Part shown: in pieces, positions 35,892 through 43,109 of the stretch
How the letters are laid out: each line of letters opens with the position of its first letter
Position numbering within the stretch: the first letter of the stretch is position 1
Assembly (NCBI GenBank): GCA_964483405.1
Contig: CAZABC010000017.1
Location: 1-49,946, forward strand
Reading direction: 5' to 3'
DNA length: 49,946 nt
Source of the DNA: CAZABC01 sp964483405
Lineage (GTDB): Bacteria; Chloroflexota; Limnocylindria; Limnocylindrales; CSP1-4
Position numbers and translations under genes: made by a program
The notes under the pieces: generated by a model
Seen by the model: only the letters and a program-made list of their open reading frames with translations
Database searches by the model: none
Told to the model about the DNA's origin: nothing

Positions 35892-37316
35892 TCACCCCCG
35901 CCCGGGTCGATGGGCGAGGTACTCGAGGAGGTCGAGCCGGGTGACGACACCGATCGGGCGCCCTGCCCGGACGACGACCGCGGCCGGTGCGCCGCCGGCG
36001 AGGTGGTCGAACGCCTCGTCGAGGACGTCGGCGGCGTCGACGACCGGCAGCGGGGCGTCCATCACCTCGCCGACCGTCCGCTCGACGACGCCGGGATCGC
36101 GGTAGGCGCGCTCGAGGAGCCCCGTCTCGCTGACCGCGCCGACGATCGACGCGAGCGCGTCGCCGTCGTGTGCCTCGGACACCGGCAGTTGGCTGATGCC
36201 GAACCGCTGGAGCGTCTCGATCACCTCGCCGACCCGCTGGGTCGTCCGGGCGAGGACGAGGTCCGGGAGCGCACCCTGGTGATGGCGGTCGCCGAGCACG
36301 TCGCCGACCCGGACCACCGCTCCGGTCGTCGCCAGCAGCCCGTTGGCCCGCATCCACTCGTCGTTGTAGAGCTTCGAGAGGTAGTTCCGACCGCCGTCGG
36401 GGAGGATGACGACGAGGACGGCCTCGCGGGCGGCGACCCGGTCGGCGTCCATCAGCCGGCGCGCCTCGTCGAGGGCGGCGACGACCGCCGTGCCGCACGA
36501 CTCCCCGGCCAGGATCCCCTCCTCGCGGGTGATCCGGCGCGCCATCGCAAAGGCCTCGCGGTCCGATACCCGGACCCAGCGGTCGACCACGGTCGGGTCG
36601 TACGTGCCGGGAAGGAAGTCCTCCCCCACCCCCTCGGTCAGGTACGGCCGGGCGGTGTCGCCCGAGAGGATGCTGCCCTCCGGGTCGGCGCCGACGACGA
36701 CGAGGTCGGGCCGGCGGGTCCTGAGGTAGCGGGCCGTCCCGCTGATCGTGCCGCCGGTCCCGACGCTCGCGACGAGGTGGGTGATCCGGCCGTCGGTCTG
36801 CTCCCAGATCTCCGGGCCGGTCGTCGCCTCGTGGGCGGCCGGGTTCTCGGCGTTCCAGTATTGGTCCGGCTTGAAGGCGCCCGGGATGTCGCGGGCGAGC
36901 CGCGCGGCGACCGAGTAGTAGCTCTCGGGCGACTCGGGCGGCACGTTCGTCGGGCAGAGGACGACCTCCGCGCCGTAGGCCCGGAGGAGGGCCTGCTTCT
37001 CGGCCGACTGCTTGTCGGCCATGACGAAGATGCAGCGGTAGCCCTTGAGCGCGGCCGCGATCGCGAGGCCGTGGCCGGTGTTGCCGCTCGTCGGCTCGAC
37101 GATCGTCCCGCCGGGCCGGAGCAGCCCCGCCCGCTCGGCCGCCTCGATCATCGGCAGCCCGATCCGGTCCTTGACCGAGCCGCCGGGGTTGAGCGTCTCG
37201 AGCTTCGCGAGGACGAGCGGCCCGTCGTCGAGCGGGCCGAGGTCGCGGGTGACCCGGGTCAGCCGGACGAGCGGCGTCCCGCCGACGAGGTCGAGGATCG
37301 ACTCCGCGTAGCGCAT
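35892..37316 (-). CDS. Cystathionine beta-synthase with C-terminal CBS domain pair
   Basis: 474 aa. Catalytic part (about 1-330): PLP Lys K49 in NPGGSVKDRIG, SGNTGHG (about 77-83) and GTGGTISGT phosphate loop (about 180-188). The C-terminal 130 residues form two CBS motifs (QRFGISQLPVSE and RPIGVVTRLDLLEYL), which in other members bind adenosyl ligands and regulate activity. It condenses serine with homocysteine to cystathionine. TATCCT lies 6 nt before the ATG with no SD. It follows an acyltransferase gene by 22 nt and precedes the gamma-lyase/synthase. Confidence 0.92.
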   Translation of the reverse strand: MRYAESILDLVGGTPLVRLTRVTRDLGPLDDGPLVLAKLETLNPGGSVKDRIGLPMIEAAERAGLLRPGGTIVEPTSGNTGHGLAIAAALKGYRCIFVMADKQSAEKQALLRAYGAEVVLCPTNVPPESPESYYSVAARLARDIPGAFKPDQYWNAENPAAHEATTGPEIWEQTDGRITHLVASVGTGGTISGTARYLRTRRPDLVVVGADPEGSILSGDTARPYLTEGVGEDFLPGTYDPTVVDRWVRVSDREAFAMARRITREEGILAGESCGTAVVAALDEARRLMDADRVAAREAVLVVILPDGGRNYLSKLYNDEWMRANGLLATTGAVVRVGDVLGDRHHQGALPDLVLARTTQRVGEVIETLQRFGISQLPVSEAHDGDALASIVGAVSETGLLERAYRDPGVVERTVGEVMDAPLPVVDAADVLDEAFDHLAGGAPAAVVVRAGRPIGVVTRLDLLEYLAHRPGRG

Positions 37317-37322
37317 CGGGCG

Positions 37323-37328
37323 AGGATA
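37323..37328 (-). promoter_or_regulatory. Leaderless-type -10 box of the cystathionine beta-synthase gene (TATCCT)
   Basis: Minus strand TATCCT-N6-ATG, within the 22-bp gap after the acyltransferase gene. It suggests that cbs has its own start in addition to any read-through. Confidence 0.5.
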
Positions 37329-37338
37329 GCGCCCGGGC

Positions 37339-38148
37339 TCAATGGAAGGCGCGGGTCAGGCCCAGCAGGCGCTTCCGCGTGCCGGGTGGCGGCTCGGTCG
37401 CCCGGTGGGCGTCGACGACGACCGGCGCCGTCCGAGCATGGAGCGCCTCGACGATGGCGTGGGCGAGCCGCCGCTCCTCGGCCGACCACGCCGCCGGCAG
37501 CGACGCGTCGGCGGGCAGCCCGGCCAGCTCGCGCGCGTCGGCCGGGGGGAGGACGACGAGCCGGATCCGACGACCGAGATAGAGCTCGTGGGTGCCGCCG
37601 AGGACGAGCGGGACGATCGGCGCGCCCGAGCGAAGCGCGAAGTAGGCGACGCCGAGCCCGAGCGGCCGGGCTGCCTCGACGGGTGCCGGTGGACCGGTCT
37701 CCGGGAAGAGGCAGAGGACCGCCCCGGCGTCGATGGCGGCGACCGCGCCGGCGAGGTGCGTCTCGACGGCGTCGCGCGCGCCCCCCGGCCAGATCGGGAT
37801 GACGCCGCCGATGGCCGTGAAGACCCGCCGACGGAGCGCGGACCGGAAGATCGCCCGTCCGTCGCCGAAGTAGACCAGCCTCGGCTCGACCGGCAGCAGC
37901 GTCGCCACGACGAACGGGTCGACCCACGTCCGGTGCGGCAGCCCGGCCGCGATCCAGCGGCCGGCCGGTCGACCTTCGGGTGTCCGGGGCAGGTGCTCGG
38001 CCCCGACGAGCTCGACGCGGAACCGGAGGAGACGCCGCCCGGTGAGGCCTGCGGCAGCCAGCAGGAGTCGATACAGCCGTCCGGCGCGGGCCGACGGCGG
38101 GCCGAGGAGGCCGGGCCGACGGGCCGGGCGCGCGCGTGGATCGCTCAC
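37339..38148 (-). CDS. PlsC-family acyltransferase (1)
   Basis: 269 aa. The HX4D catalytic motif is PHRTWVDPF (about 71-79), and LFPETGPP (about 147) matches the FPEG-type substrate-binding motif; RVFTAIGGVIPIWPGG lies between. These enzymes acylate lysophosphatidic acid at the membrane. The protein lacks a clear membrane span but has an amphipathic, Arg-rich N-terminus. The start is GTG at 38148 with TACGAT 6 nt upstream. A second, related gene follows upstream on the same strand (31-nt gap), so the pair may have arisen by duplication. Confidence 0.85.
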   Translation of the reverse strand: MSDPRARPARRPGLLGPPSARAGRLYRLLLAAAGLTGRRLLRFRVELVGAEHLPRTPEGRPAGRWIAAGLPHRTWVDPFVVATLLPVEPRLVYFGDGRAIFRSALRRRVFTAIGGVIPIWPGGARDAVETHLAGAVAAIDAGAVLCLFPETGPPAPVEAARPLGLGVAYFALRSGAPIVPLVLGGTHELYLGRRIRLVVLPPADARELAGLPADASLPAAWSAEERRLAHAIVEALHARTAPVVVDAHRATEPPPGTRKRLLGLTRAFH

Positions 38149-38154
38149 CGGACG

Positions 38155-38160
38155 ATCGTA
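38155..38160 (-). promoter_or_regulatory. Leaderless-type -10 box of the first acyltransferase gene (TACGAT)
   Basis: Minus strand TACGAT-N6-GTG, in the 31-bp gap between the two acyltransferase genes; identical hexamer and spacing to the dtxR-like gene. Confidence 0.5.
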
Positions 38161-38179
38161 CGGGTCGGGGCCGGCGCGG

Positions 38180-39268
38180 TCAGGTGCCGGACGGCGCTCC
38201 CGGGGCGGGCGTCGAGGTCGACGCCGGCTCGGCGTCGGGGTCGCTGCGGTCGAGCGGGCCGCGGGCGAGGAGGAGCCATGTCAGGCGATCGCGCCAGCGC
38301 TTGCGGTGTCCCGGCGGGTCGACGGTCGCGGCGTGGAGCTCGACGACGTGGGGTGAGAGGAGCGCCTGCAGGCGGTCGGTCAGGGCGTGGGCGAGATCGA
38401 GCTCGGCCCGGGTCCCGGGCTCGGGCGCGACGCCCGGCCAGGCCTCGCCGAGCAGCTCGGCGGCGGTCGTCGGCGGCAGGATGCGGGCCGCCATCCGCTT
38501 GCCGAGGTACAGCTCGTCGGTCCCGGCGACCGCGATCGGCACGATCGGCGCGCCGGTCCGGAGGATGATGATCGCCGCCCCGAGCCGGAACGTGCCGACC
38601 TTGCCGGCCGGGCCGCTGACCGTCCCCTCGGGCATCTGGATGAAGACGCCGCCGCCCTCGAGGACCGCCGCGGCCGAGCGGACGTGGTGGTCGATCCGGA
38701 TCCCGCCGCGCCAGACCGGCAGGACGCCCCCGATGTGGCGCAGGGCGACCTCCTTCCAGCGCGCGGAGAACGCGGCGGCGGCCCCGCCGAGGAACCAGCC
38801 GCGCGGCTCGATCGGCTGGGCGTGGAGGACGAGGAGCGGGTCCATCCAGCCCCGGTGGGCCGCGGCGATGACGATGTAGCGACCGCCGGCGGGGAGCCGA
38901 TCGCGACCCTGGATGTCGGCCTTGAACCGGAAGAGCCCGAAGGCGATGAACCGGCCGAGCAGGTTCGTCAGCCGGTAGACGAGCCCGGCCCGGGCCTCGG
39001 GCGGGTGGCCGAGCCAGTCGATCCCCTCGCGGGTGTCCCGGTGGTTCGCGGCGACCTCCGAGACGCGCATCCGGGCCGGCAGCGGGCGAGCCCGCTTCGG
39101 GCGGGCGGTCCCGATTTCCCCGGGCGCGCCGTTCGCGGCCGGCGCCGCCGGGTCGGCCGCGCTCACCGCGGCGGCGCCGCTCGCATCGTCGGCGCCGGTC
39201 GGCGGCTCGAGGCTGGTCGGCGGCTCGAGGCTGGTCGGCGGCTCGAGGCTGGTCGGCGAGCCGGTCAC
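38180..39268 (-). CDS. PlsC-family acyltransferase (2), with N-terminal hexapeptide repeats
   Basis: 362 aa. HX4D motif AAHRGWMDPL (about 146-155), MPEGTVSGP (about 222-230) and GAPIVPIAVAGTDELYLG are the acyltransferase landmarks and closely parallel the sister gene downstream. The first 75 residues are a low-complexity tail with three perfect SLEPPT repeats encoded by an 18-bp tandem repeat. GTG at 39268 overlaps the lgt stop (GTGA), so translation is coupled to lgt. Likely glycerophospholipid synthesis; exact acceptor unknown. Confidence 0.85.
   Translation of the reverse strand: MTGSPTSLEPPTSLEPPTSLEPPTGADDASGAAAVSAADPAAPAANGAPGEIGTARPKRARPLPARMRVSEVAANHRDTREGIDWLGHPPEARAGLVYRLTNLLGRFIAFGLFRFKADIQGRDRLPAGGRYIVIAAAHRGWMDPLLVLHAQPIEPRGWFLGGAAAAFSARWKEVALRHIGGVLPVWRGGIRIDHHVRSAAAVLEGGGVFIQMPEGTVSGPAGKVGTFRLGAAIIILRTGAPIVPIAVAGTDELYLGKRMAARILPPTTAAELLGEAWPGVAPEPGTRAELDLAHALTDRLQALLSPHVVELHAATVDPPGHRKRWRDRLTWLLLARGPLDRSDPDAEPASTSTPAPGAPSGT
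39201..39254. repeat. Three perfect 18-bp tandem repeats
   Basis: GGCGGCTCGAGGCTGGTC occurs three times without interruption and encodes a repeated TSLEPP hexapeptide near the N-terminus of the second acyltransferase. In-frame length keeps the protein open; copy number may vary between strains. Confidence 0.9.
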
Positions 39269-40230
39269 GGTCGTTCCTTCCGTTCCTCCGCTCCGATCGG
39301 ACCGGGCGCGGGGTCCGGCGCGGGCGCGGGCCCCGGCGCCGACTCCGTCGGGGGGTCTGCCACCGTCCCGGTCGCGTCGCCGGCGGCACGCTCGGCCAGC
39401 CGGCGCGCGTCCTCCGCCGCGACCGACGGGCCCCCGCGGAGCCGGTTCCAGCCGAGGATCACGAGGCCGAGCCCGACCGCGCCGACCGAGAAGTACCACG
39501 CGGTCGGCACGCCGCCGACGACCCAGTTCTCCGTCCGCAGCGCCTCGAGGGCGAAGCGAACGGCGCCGTACCAGACGAAGAAGATGCCGAGCAGGTCACC
39601 CGGGCGCAGCCGCGACGCGGCATGGCGGGCGAGCCAGAGGAGGGTGGCGAGGCCGGCGATGGCCGCGAGCGACTCGTACAGGAAGAGCGGGTGGAAGCGG
39701 GTCGTCTCGAACGGGTACGCCGCGCATGGGTAGGACGCGATCCGGTAGGCGCAGTCGATCGGGATCCCCCATGGCAGACCGGTCGGCGGGCCGTACAGCT
39801 CCTGGTTGAAGAAGTTGCCCCACCGGCCGATCGCCTGCATCGCGAAGAGGGCCGGGGCAACGACGTCCGCCCAGGCTGCGACCGACTGGCGCTTGTGCTT
39901 GATCCAGCCGATCCCGACGAGGGTCCCGAGCAGCAGGCCGCCGAAGACGCCGAGGCCGGTGTACGGCGGCAGGACGATCGCCAGCCAGTCGTCGGCGTAC
40001 AGGTCCCAGCGGTCGATGACGTGGTAGAGCCGGCCGCCGATGAGCGCCGCGATGGCGATGACGATCATGGCGTCGACGACGAGCCCCGCGTCGAGACCCT
40101 TGCGGGTCGCCTCCCGGGTCACGACGACGTAGACGGCGATCAGCCCGAGGGCGTAGCAGATCCCGTACCAGTAGACGGGGATCGGCCCGAGCTGAACCAG
40201 GATCGGGTCCGGGGTGAGGAGGTCGGCCAT
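39265..40230 (-). CDS. lgt: Phosphatidylglycerol:prolipoprotein diacylglyceryl transferase
   Basis: 321 aa, about seven membrane helices. The Lgt signature is QAIGRWGNFFNQELYGPP (about 129-146), containing the essential Arg and Asn; YWYGICYALGLI near residue 20 and HPLFLYESL late in the sequence are also typical. It attaches diacylglycerol to the lipobox Cys of prolipoproteins such as the rhodanese lipoprotein of this window. The last 55 residues are a Pro/Ala/Glu-rich cytoplasmic tail. TACACT lies 9 nt before the ATG. Overlaps the acyltransferase gene by GTGA. Confidence 0.95.
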   Translation of the reverse strand: MADLLTPDPILVQLGPIPVYWYGICYALGLIAVYVVVTREATRKGLDAGLVVDAMIVIAIAALIGGRLYHVIDRWDLYADDWLAIVLPPYTGLGVFGGLLLGTLVGIGWIKHKRQSVAAWADVVAPALFAMQAIGRWGNFFNQELYGPPTGLPWGIPIDCAYRIASYPCAAYPFETTRFHPLFLYESLAAIAGLATLLWLARHAASRLRPGDLLGIFFVWYGAVRFALEALRTENWVVGGVPTAWYFSVGAVGLGLVILGWNRLRGGPSVAAEDARRLAERAAGDATGTVADPPTESAPGPAPAPDPAPGPIGAEERKERP

Positions 40231-40239
40231 CGAGCGGCG

Positions 40240-40245
40240 AGTGTA
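40240..40245 (-). promoter_or_regulatory. Leaderless-type -10 box of lgt (TACACT)
   Basis: Minus strand CGGTACACTCGC followed by 6 nt and ATG (TACACT-N9-ATG); same 12-mer and spacing as the Lgt-like paralogue at 30691. Confidence 0.5.
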
Positions 40246-40258
40246 CCGCTCCCATTCC

Positions 40259-40264
40259 TATACT
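40259..40264 (+). promoter_or_regulatory. TATACT -10 box of the leader peptide/105-aa gene
   Basis: TATACT-N8-ATG places the predicted transcript start beside the ATG at 40273. This close match to the -10 consensus is divergent from the lgt box 14 bp away. Confidence 0.5.
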
Positions 40265-40272
40265 GGCCGTCG

Positions 40273-40308
40273 ATGTCGCACCACCGATCGCGTCCGGCGC
40301 GCCGATGA
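40273..40308 (+). CDS. Possible 11-aa leader peptide (MSHHRSRPARR)
   Basis: A short frame of eleven codons begins 8 nt after a TATACT box and ends in TGA that overlaps the ATG of the 105-aa gene (ATGA). If leaderless initiation occurs at 40273, ribosomes would be delivered to the downstream start, which has no Shine-Dalgarno. The peptide is basic and His/Arg-rich. Too short to judge by codon use; evidence is purely positional. Confidence 0.4.
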   Translation: MSHHRSRPARR

Positions 40309-40622
40309 CCGCCGCCTACCCCGTCTGGCTGCTGCTCGTCGGCCTCGCCGTCGGCGCCGCGCTGACCTGGCTGGTGCTCGCCGACCTCGGCCGGCGCGAG
40401 GCGTCGCTCGACGCCGACCAGCTCGAGGACGAGGCCGACTGGATCGCCGATGCGCTCGCTGCGGAGGGCCGGCCGACCTCCCGCGACTCGATCGGCCGGA
40501 TCCTCCGCCTCGACCGCTCGTACCGCCGGGACGACGGTCCGGCCCACCCGCCACCGGCCGCCAGGGCCGCGACCGACGTCGCCGCCGACGTGACGGCCCC
40601 AGGGTCCGACGCCGGTCGGTAG
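40305..40622 (+). CDS. Hypothetical single-pass membrane protein, 105 aa
   Basis: Family not recognised. One N-terminal hydrophobic helix (about 5-26, VWLLLVGLAVGAALTWLVLA) followed by an acidic helical region (ASLDADQLEDEADWIADAL), a short basic motif (RILRLDRSYRRDD) and a disordered Ala/Pro tail. Probably anchored with its C-terminus in the cytoplasm. Its TAG stop abuts the stop of the convergent Lrp gene directly. Divergent from lgt. Confidence 0.6.
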   Translation: MTAAYPVWLLLVGLAVGAALTWLVLADLGRREASLDADQLEDEADWIADALAAEGRPTSRDSIGRILRLDRSYRRDDGPAHPPPAARAATDVAADVTAPGSDAGR

Positions 40623-41168
40623 CTACTCGGCGTCGTGGCCGGCCGCCGAGCCGCGCCGCGCGCGACGGGACACGGGCTCACCGGTGGCCGCCGCATCGGA
40701 CCGCGGCGCCGGCGGCAGCGGCCGACGCTCGAACGCGGTCGAGAGGACCACGTCGGTCTCGGTCGCGAAGACGTGTCGCGTCGCCTGGACGCCGTGGAGG
40801 ACACGCTCGAGGTCGAGCGTGTCCCGGGCGCGGATCTTCAGGAGGTAGTCGGCCTCGCCGGCGATGTGGTGGCAGTCCTCGATCTCGGGGATCGAGGCGA
40901 AGTCGCCGGTCAGGTCGGTCGCCACGGTCCCGGGCGCCTGGGTGACCCAGACGAAGGCGAGGATCCCGTAGCCGGCGAGACGCGGGTCGACGATCGCGCC
41001 GTAGCCGCGGATGAGCCCGCGGGCCTCGAGCTTCTTGACCCGCTCGTGGGCCGAGGGCCCGCTGATCCCGACCTCGGCGCCGAGCTCGGCATACGGCCGG
41101 CGGCCGTCCGCCTGGAGCAGCTCGATGAGCCGGGCGTCGATGAGGTCGGTCCGGTGACGTTCGGTCAT
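40623..41168 (-). CDS. Lrp/AsnC-family transcriptional regulator
   Basis: 181 aa. N-terminal HTH (about 7-60: DARLIELLQADGRRPYAELG, SGPSAHERVKKLEARGLIRGY) and C-terminal RAM ligand-binding domain (about 68-145: ILAFVWVTQAPG, EIEDCHHIAGEADYLLKIRARD). Lrp-family proteins sense amino acids and often autoregulate. The last 30 residues are a basic, disordered tail not usual for the family. The upstream AT-rich region with repeated CATTAGG and GTACTA motifs is shared with the divergent 41-aa gene and is a plausible autoregulatory site. Confidence 0.92.
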   Translation of the reverse strand: MTERHRTDLIDARLIELLQADGRRPYAELGAEVGISGPSAHERVKKLEARGLIRGYGAIVDPRLAGYGILAFVWVTQAPGTVATDLTGDFASIPEIEDCHHIAGEADYLLKIRARDTLDLERVLHGVQATRHVFATETDVVLSTAFERRPLPPAPRSDAAATGEPVSRRARRGSAAGHDAE

Positions 41169-41179
41169 GACTCGCTATC

Positions 41180-41225
41180 CATTAGGTACTATCGCCTTGC
41201 GTACTACACTTCATTAGGCTAGCAT
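41180..41225. promoter_or_regulatory. Divergent AT-rich promoter region with repeats
   Basis: On the plus strand TTGCGT (41197-41202), a 17-bp spacer and TAGCAT (41220-41225) form a good sigma-70-type promoter for the 41-aa gene. CATTAGG occurs at 41180-41186 and 41212-41218, and GTACTA at 41186-41191 and 41201-41206; such phased repeats fit binding by the divergently encoded Lrp protein. Confidence 0.55.
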
Positions 41226-41311
41226 ACGCAGTACGGCCTCTCGGATGTCGGCCGGTCGCACCAAGCGGCGAGCCCTCGGGCCACGGCATCCGCGCGACAG
41301 GAGACTTGACG

Positions 41312-41437
41312 ATGCTCGGATTGGGTATCGGGCTCCTGGCGCTGTTCTCGTTGATCAGCATCTTCGCTGGCAGTGAGGATCCGCGCCGGGGCGCCGATCC
41401 ACGTGACGACCTCGCATATTGGATCCGCCTCCGCTGA
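41312..41437 (+). CDS. Small membrane protein, 41 aa
   Basis: The peptide starts MLGLGIGLLALFSLISIFAG, one hydrophobic helix, and continues SEDPRRGADPRDDLAYWIRLR. CAGGAGA lies 7 nt before the ATG, a good promoter is 87 bp upstream, and a hairpin follows the stop, so all signals of a real gene are present. The SDDPRRxADPRD-type tail is, as far as I recall, shared by small proteins of related Chloroflexota. Function unknown. Confidence 0.65.
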   Translation: MLGLGIGLLALFSLISIFAGSEDPRRGADPRDDLAYWIRLR

Positions 41438-41463
41438 CGCGAGCGTCGCCAGCGTAGCCTCGG

Positions 41464-41484
41464 GGCCCCGGATCGTCCGGGGCC
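41464..41484 (+). terminator. Hairpin terminator of the 41-aa gene
   Basis: Nine-bp perfect stem GGCCCCGGA / TCCGGGGCC with a TCG loop, 26 nt after the stop codon; no T-run. Confidence 0.6.
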
Positions 41485-41538
41485 TCGCGATTCCGGGGCG
41501 ACCGCGACCGGGCTGTGCACGGCTGCCGGCCGCCGCGC

Positions 41539-41856
41539 TCACCAGGACCCGGCGGGTCGCCGTCGCAGGGCCGCCAGCCGGCCGGGGGGCAGGTGCGCCT
41601 CGAGACAGCGGACGCCTGCGGGACCGACGCGCGCGTCGTGGTCCGTGCCGGCCGGCAGCTCGAGCCGGTCGCCGGCCGCGAGCGCGACCGAGCCGCCCGG
41701 CGTCCCGAACTCGATCGAGCCCGTCTCGACGACGATCACCTTGTCGTAGCCGTGGGCGTGGGTCCCGTACCGATCGCCCGGGCCGTTCGACCAGGGAGCC
41801 GGCTCGAGCCCCTCTGCCCGCAGCCGCGCGGCGGGATCCGGCGGGACCGCGGTCAC
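41539..41856 (-). CDS. Small cupin-domain protein
   Basis: 105 aa, a single beta-barrel cupin. The metal-binding His pair is in YGTHAHGYDKVIVVETG (about 31-47) and a third His in LPAGTDHDARVG. GTG at 41856 overlaps the stop of the MbfA-like gene (GTGA), so it is coupled to an iron-related protein. Such mini-cupins may bind iron or a small ligand; the substrate is unknown. Confidence 0.8.
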   Translation of the reverse strand: MTAVPPDPAARLRAEGLEPAPWSNGPGDRYGTHAHGYDKVIVVETGSIEFGTPGGSVALAAGDRLELPAGTDHDARVGPAGVRCLEAHLPPGRLAALRRRPAGSW

Positions 41857-42968
41857 GCGACCCCGACGCCGATCAGCGAGCCGACCGCGTACGTCACGAT
41901 CGCAGCCCCGAGGCCGATGCCCGCCTGGCGAAGCCCGGAGAAGAGGAGGCCGCGACCGGTCAGCAGGCTGACCCCGGCGCCGACGCCGAAGAGGGCGATG
42001 AGGCTGACGATCAGCGAGGTCCAGAACGCGACCGGCCCGTTCCCGAAGAGGTACGGCACGACGGGCACGATCGCCCCGAGGGCGAAGGCGACGAACGATC
42101 CGCCGGCGGCGCCCCACGGCGATCCGAGCTCGTCGGGGTTCAGCCCGAGCTCCTCGCGGACGAGCGTCGAGAGCGCCATCTCCGGGTCGACCATCAGCCG
42201 CTCGGCCACCCGCCGCGCCTCGTCGTCGGGGAAGCCCTTCGCCCGGTAGACGGCCGCGAGCTCGGCCTCCTGCTCGTCCGGCATCGCCTCGAGCTCGGCG
42301 CGCTCGAGCTGGATCTGCCGCTCGAAGAGCTCGCGCTGGCTCTGCATCGAGATGTACTCGCCCGCCGCCATGCTGAACGCGCCGGCGAGCAGCCCGGCGA
42401 CGCCGGCGAGCAGGACGAAGCTGCCTTCAGCCGAGGCCCCGGCGACCCCCATGACGAGCGCGAGGTTGCTGACCAGGCCGTCCGAGACGCCGAAGATGAC
42501 CGCCCGGAAGGTGCCCGACCGGCCGGCCCGGTGCCACTGCTCGCCGATGGCGACGTCGCCGGCGGCCGCGCGCTCGGCCGCGAGGCGACTCCACGTCTCG
42601 GCATGCTCGCGCTCGTCGGCGATGATCGCCTCGGAGCCCGGCCAGGCCTGCTCGGCGTAGTACCGCTCCTCGTCGCCCTCGAGGGCCCTAACCATGTCGC
42701 CGACCGAGCCGGTGCCGAAGACGCGGGCGAGGAAGGCGATGAACCGGATCCGGGGCCGGGGCCCGCGGTCGGGCGGGACGACGACGCCGGCCTCGGCGAG
42801 GACCGTCTCCCAGGTCGCGGCGTGGCGACGATCATTGGCCGCGATCCGCCGGAACGCCGCGGCCCGGCCGCGGTCCTTCTCGATCGCGGCGAGGCGGTCG
42901 TAGAGCCAGATCGCCTCGCGCTCGAGGCGCAGGTTCTGGAGGCAGGTCGCCGGGTCGGTGACGGGCAC
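41853..42968 (-). CDS. MbfA-like protein: ferritin-like domain fused to VIT1/CCC1 membrane domain
   Basis: 371 aa. The N-terminal ferritin/rubrerythrin-like domain (about 8-140) has carboxylate-His pairs LEREAIWLYD, NDRRHAATWE, GDEERYYAEQ and DEREHAETW. The VIT domain follows (about 165-371) with FRAVIFGVSDGLVSNLALVMGV and SMAAGEYISMQSQRE, signatures of iron/manganese transporters. In Agrobacterium and Bradyrhizobium MbfA exports iron and protects against peroxide. One DxxH replaces the usual ExxH. GTG at 42968 has a TAGACT box 7 nt upstream and no SD. Confidence 0.88.
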   Translation of the reverse strand: MPVTDPATCLQNLRLEREAIWLYDRLAAIEKDRGRAAAFRRIAANDRRHAATWETVLAEAGVVVPPDRGPRPRIRFIAFLARVFGTGSVGDMVRALEGDEERYYAEQAWPGSEAIIADEREHAETWSRLAAERAAAGDVAIGEQWHRAGRSGTFRAVIFGVSDGLVSNLALVMGVAGASAEGSFVLLAGVAGLLAGAFSMAAGEYISMQSQRELFERQIQLERAELEAMPDEQEAELAAVYRAKGFPDDEARRVAERLMVDPEMALSTLVREELGLNPDELGSPWGAAGGSFVAFALGAIVPVVPYLFGNGPVAFWTSLIVSLIALFGVGAGVSLLTGRGLLFSGLRQAGIGLGAAIVTYAVGSLIGVGVA

Positions 42969-42975
42969 GAGGGTC

Positions 42976-42981
42976 AGTCTA
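42976..42981 (-). promoter_or_regulatory. Leaderless-type -10 box of the MbfA-like gene (TAGACT)
   Basis: Minus strand TAGACT-N7-GTG in the divergent region shared with the ornithine cyclodeaminase-family gene. Confidence 0.5.
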
Positions 42982-43097
42982 GGGAGCCGCTCGCGACCGC
43001 GCCCGTCCGGCCGGTCCCCTCGGATCGGGTCTTCCGGCCCCGGCTGTCGGGCCCGTCCCGCGGGCCGGTCGGACCACGGACGGCGGTCGGCGGCCGC

Positions 43098-43103
43098 TAT
43101 CCT
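43098..43103 (+). promoter_or_regulatory. Leaderless-type -10 box of the ornithine cyclodeaminase-family gene (TATCCT)
   Basis: TATCCT-N6-ATG, identical hexamer to those before proS and cbs; no Shine-Dalgarno sequence. Confidence 0.5.
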
Positions 43104-43109
43104 CCCGCC

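Noticed and set aside
39201..39254. Tandem repeats as a possible CRISPR array
   Set aside because: The 18-bp units are contiguous without spacers and lie in frame inside a coding region.
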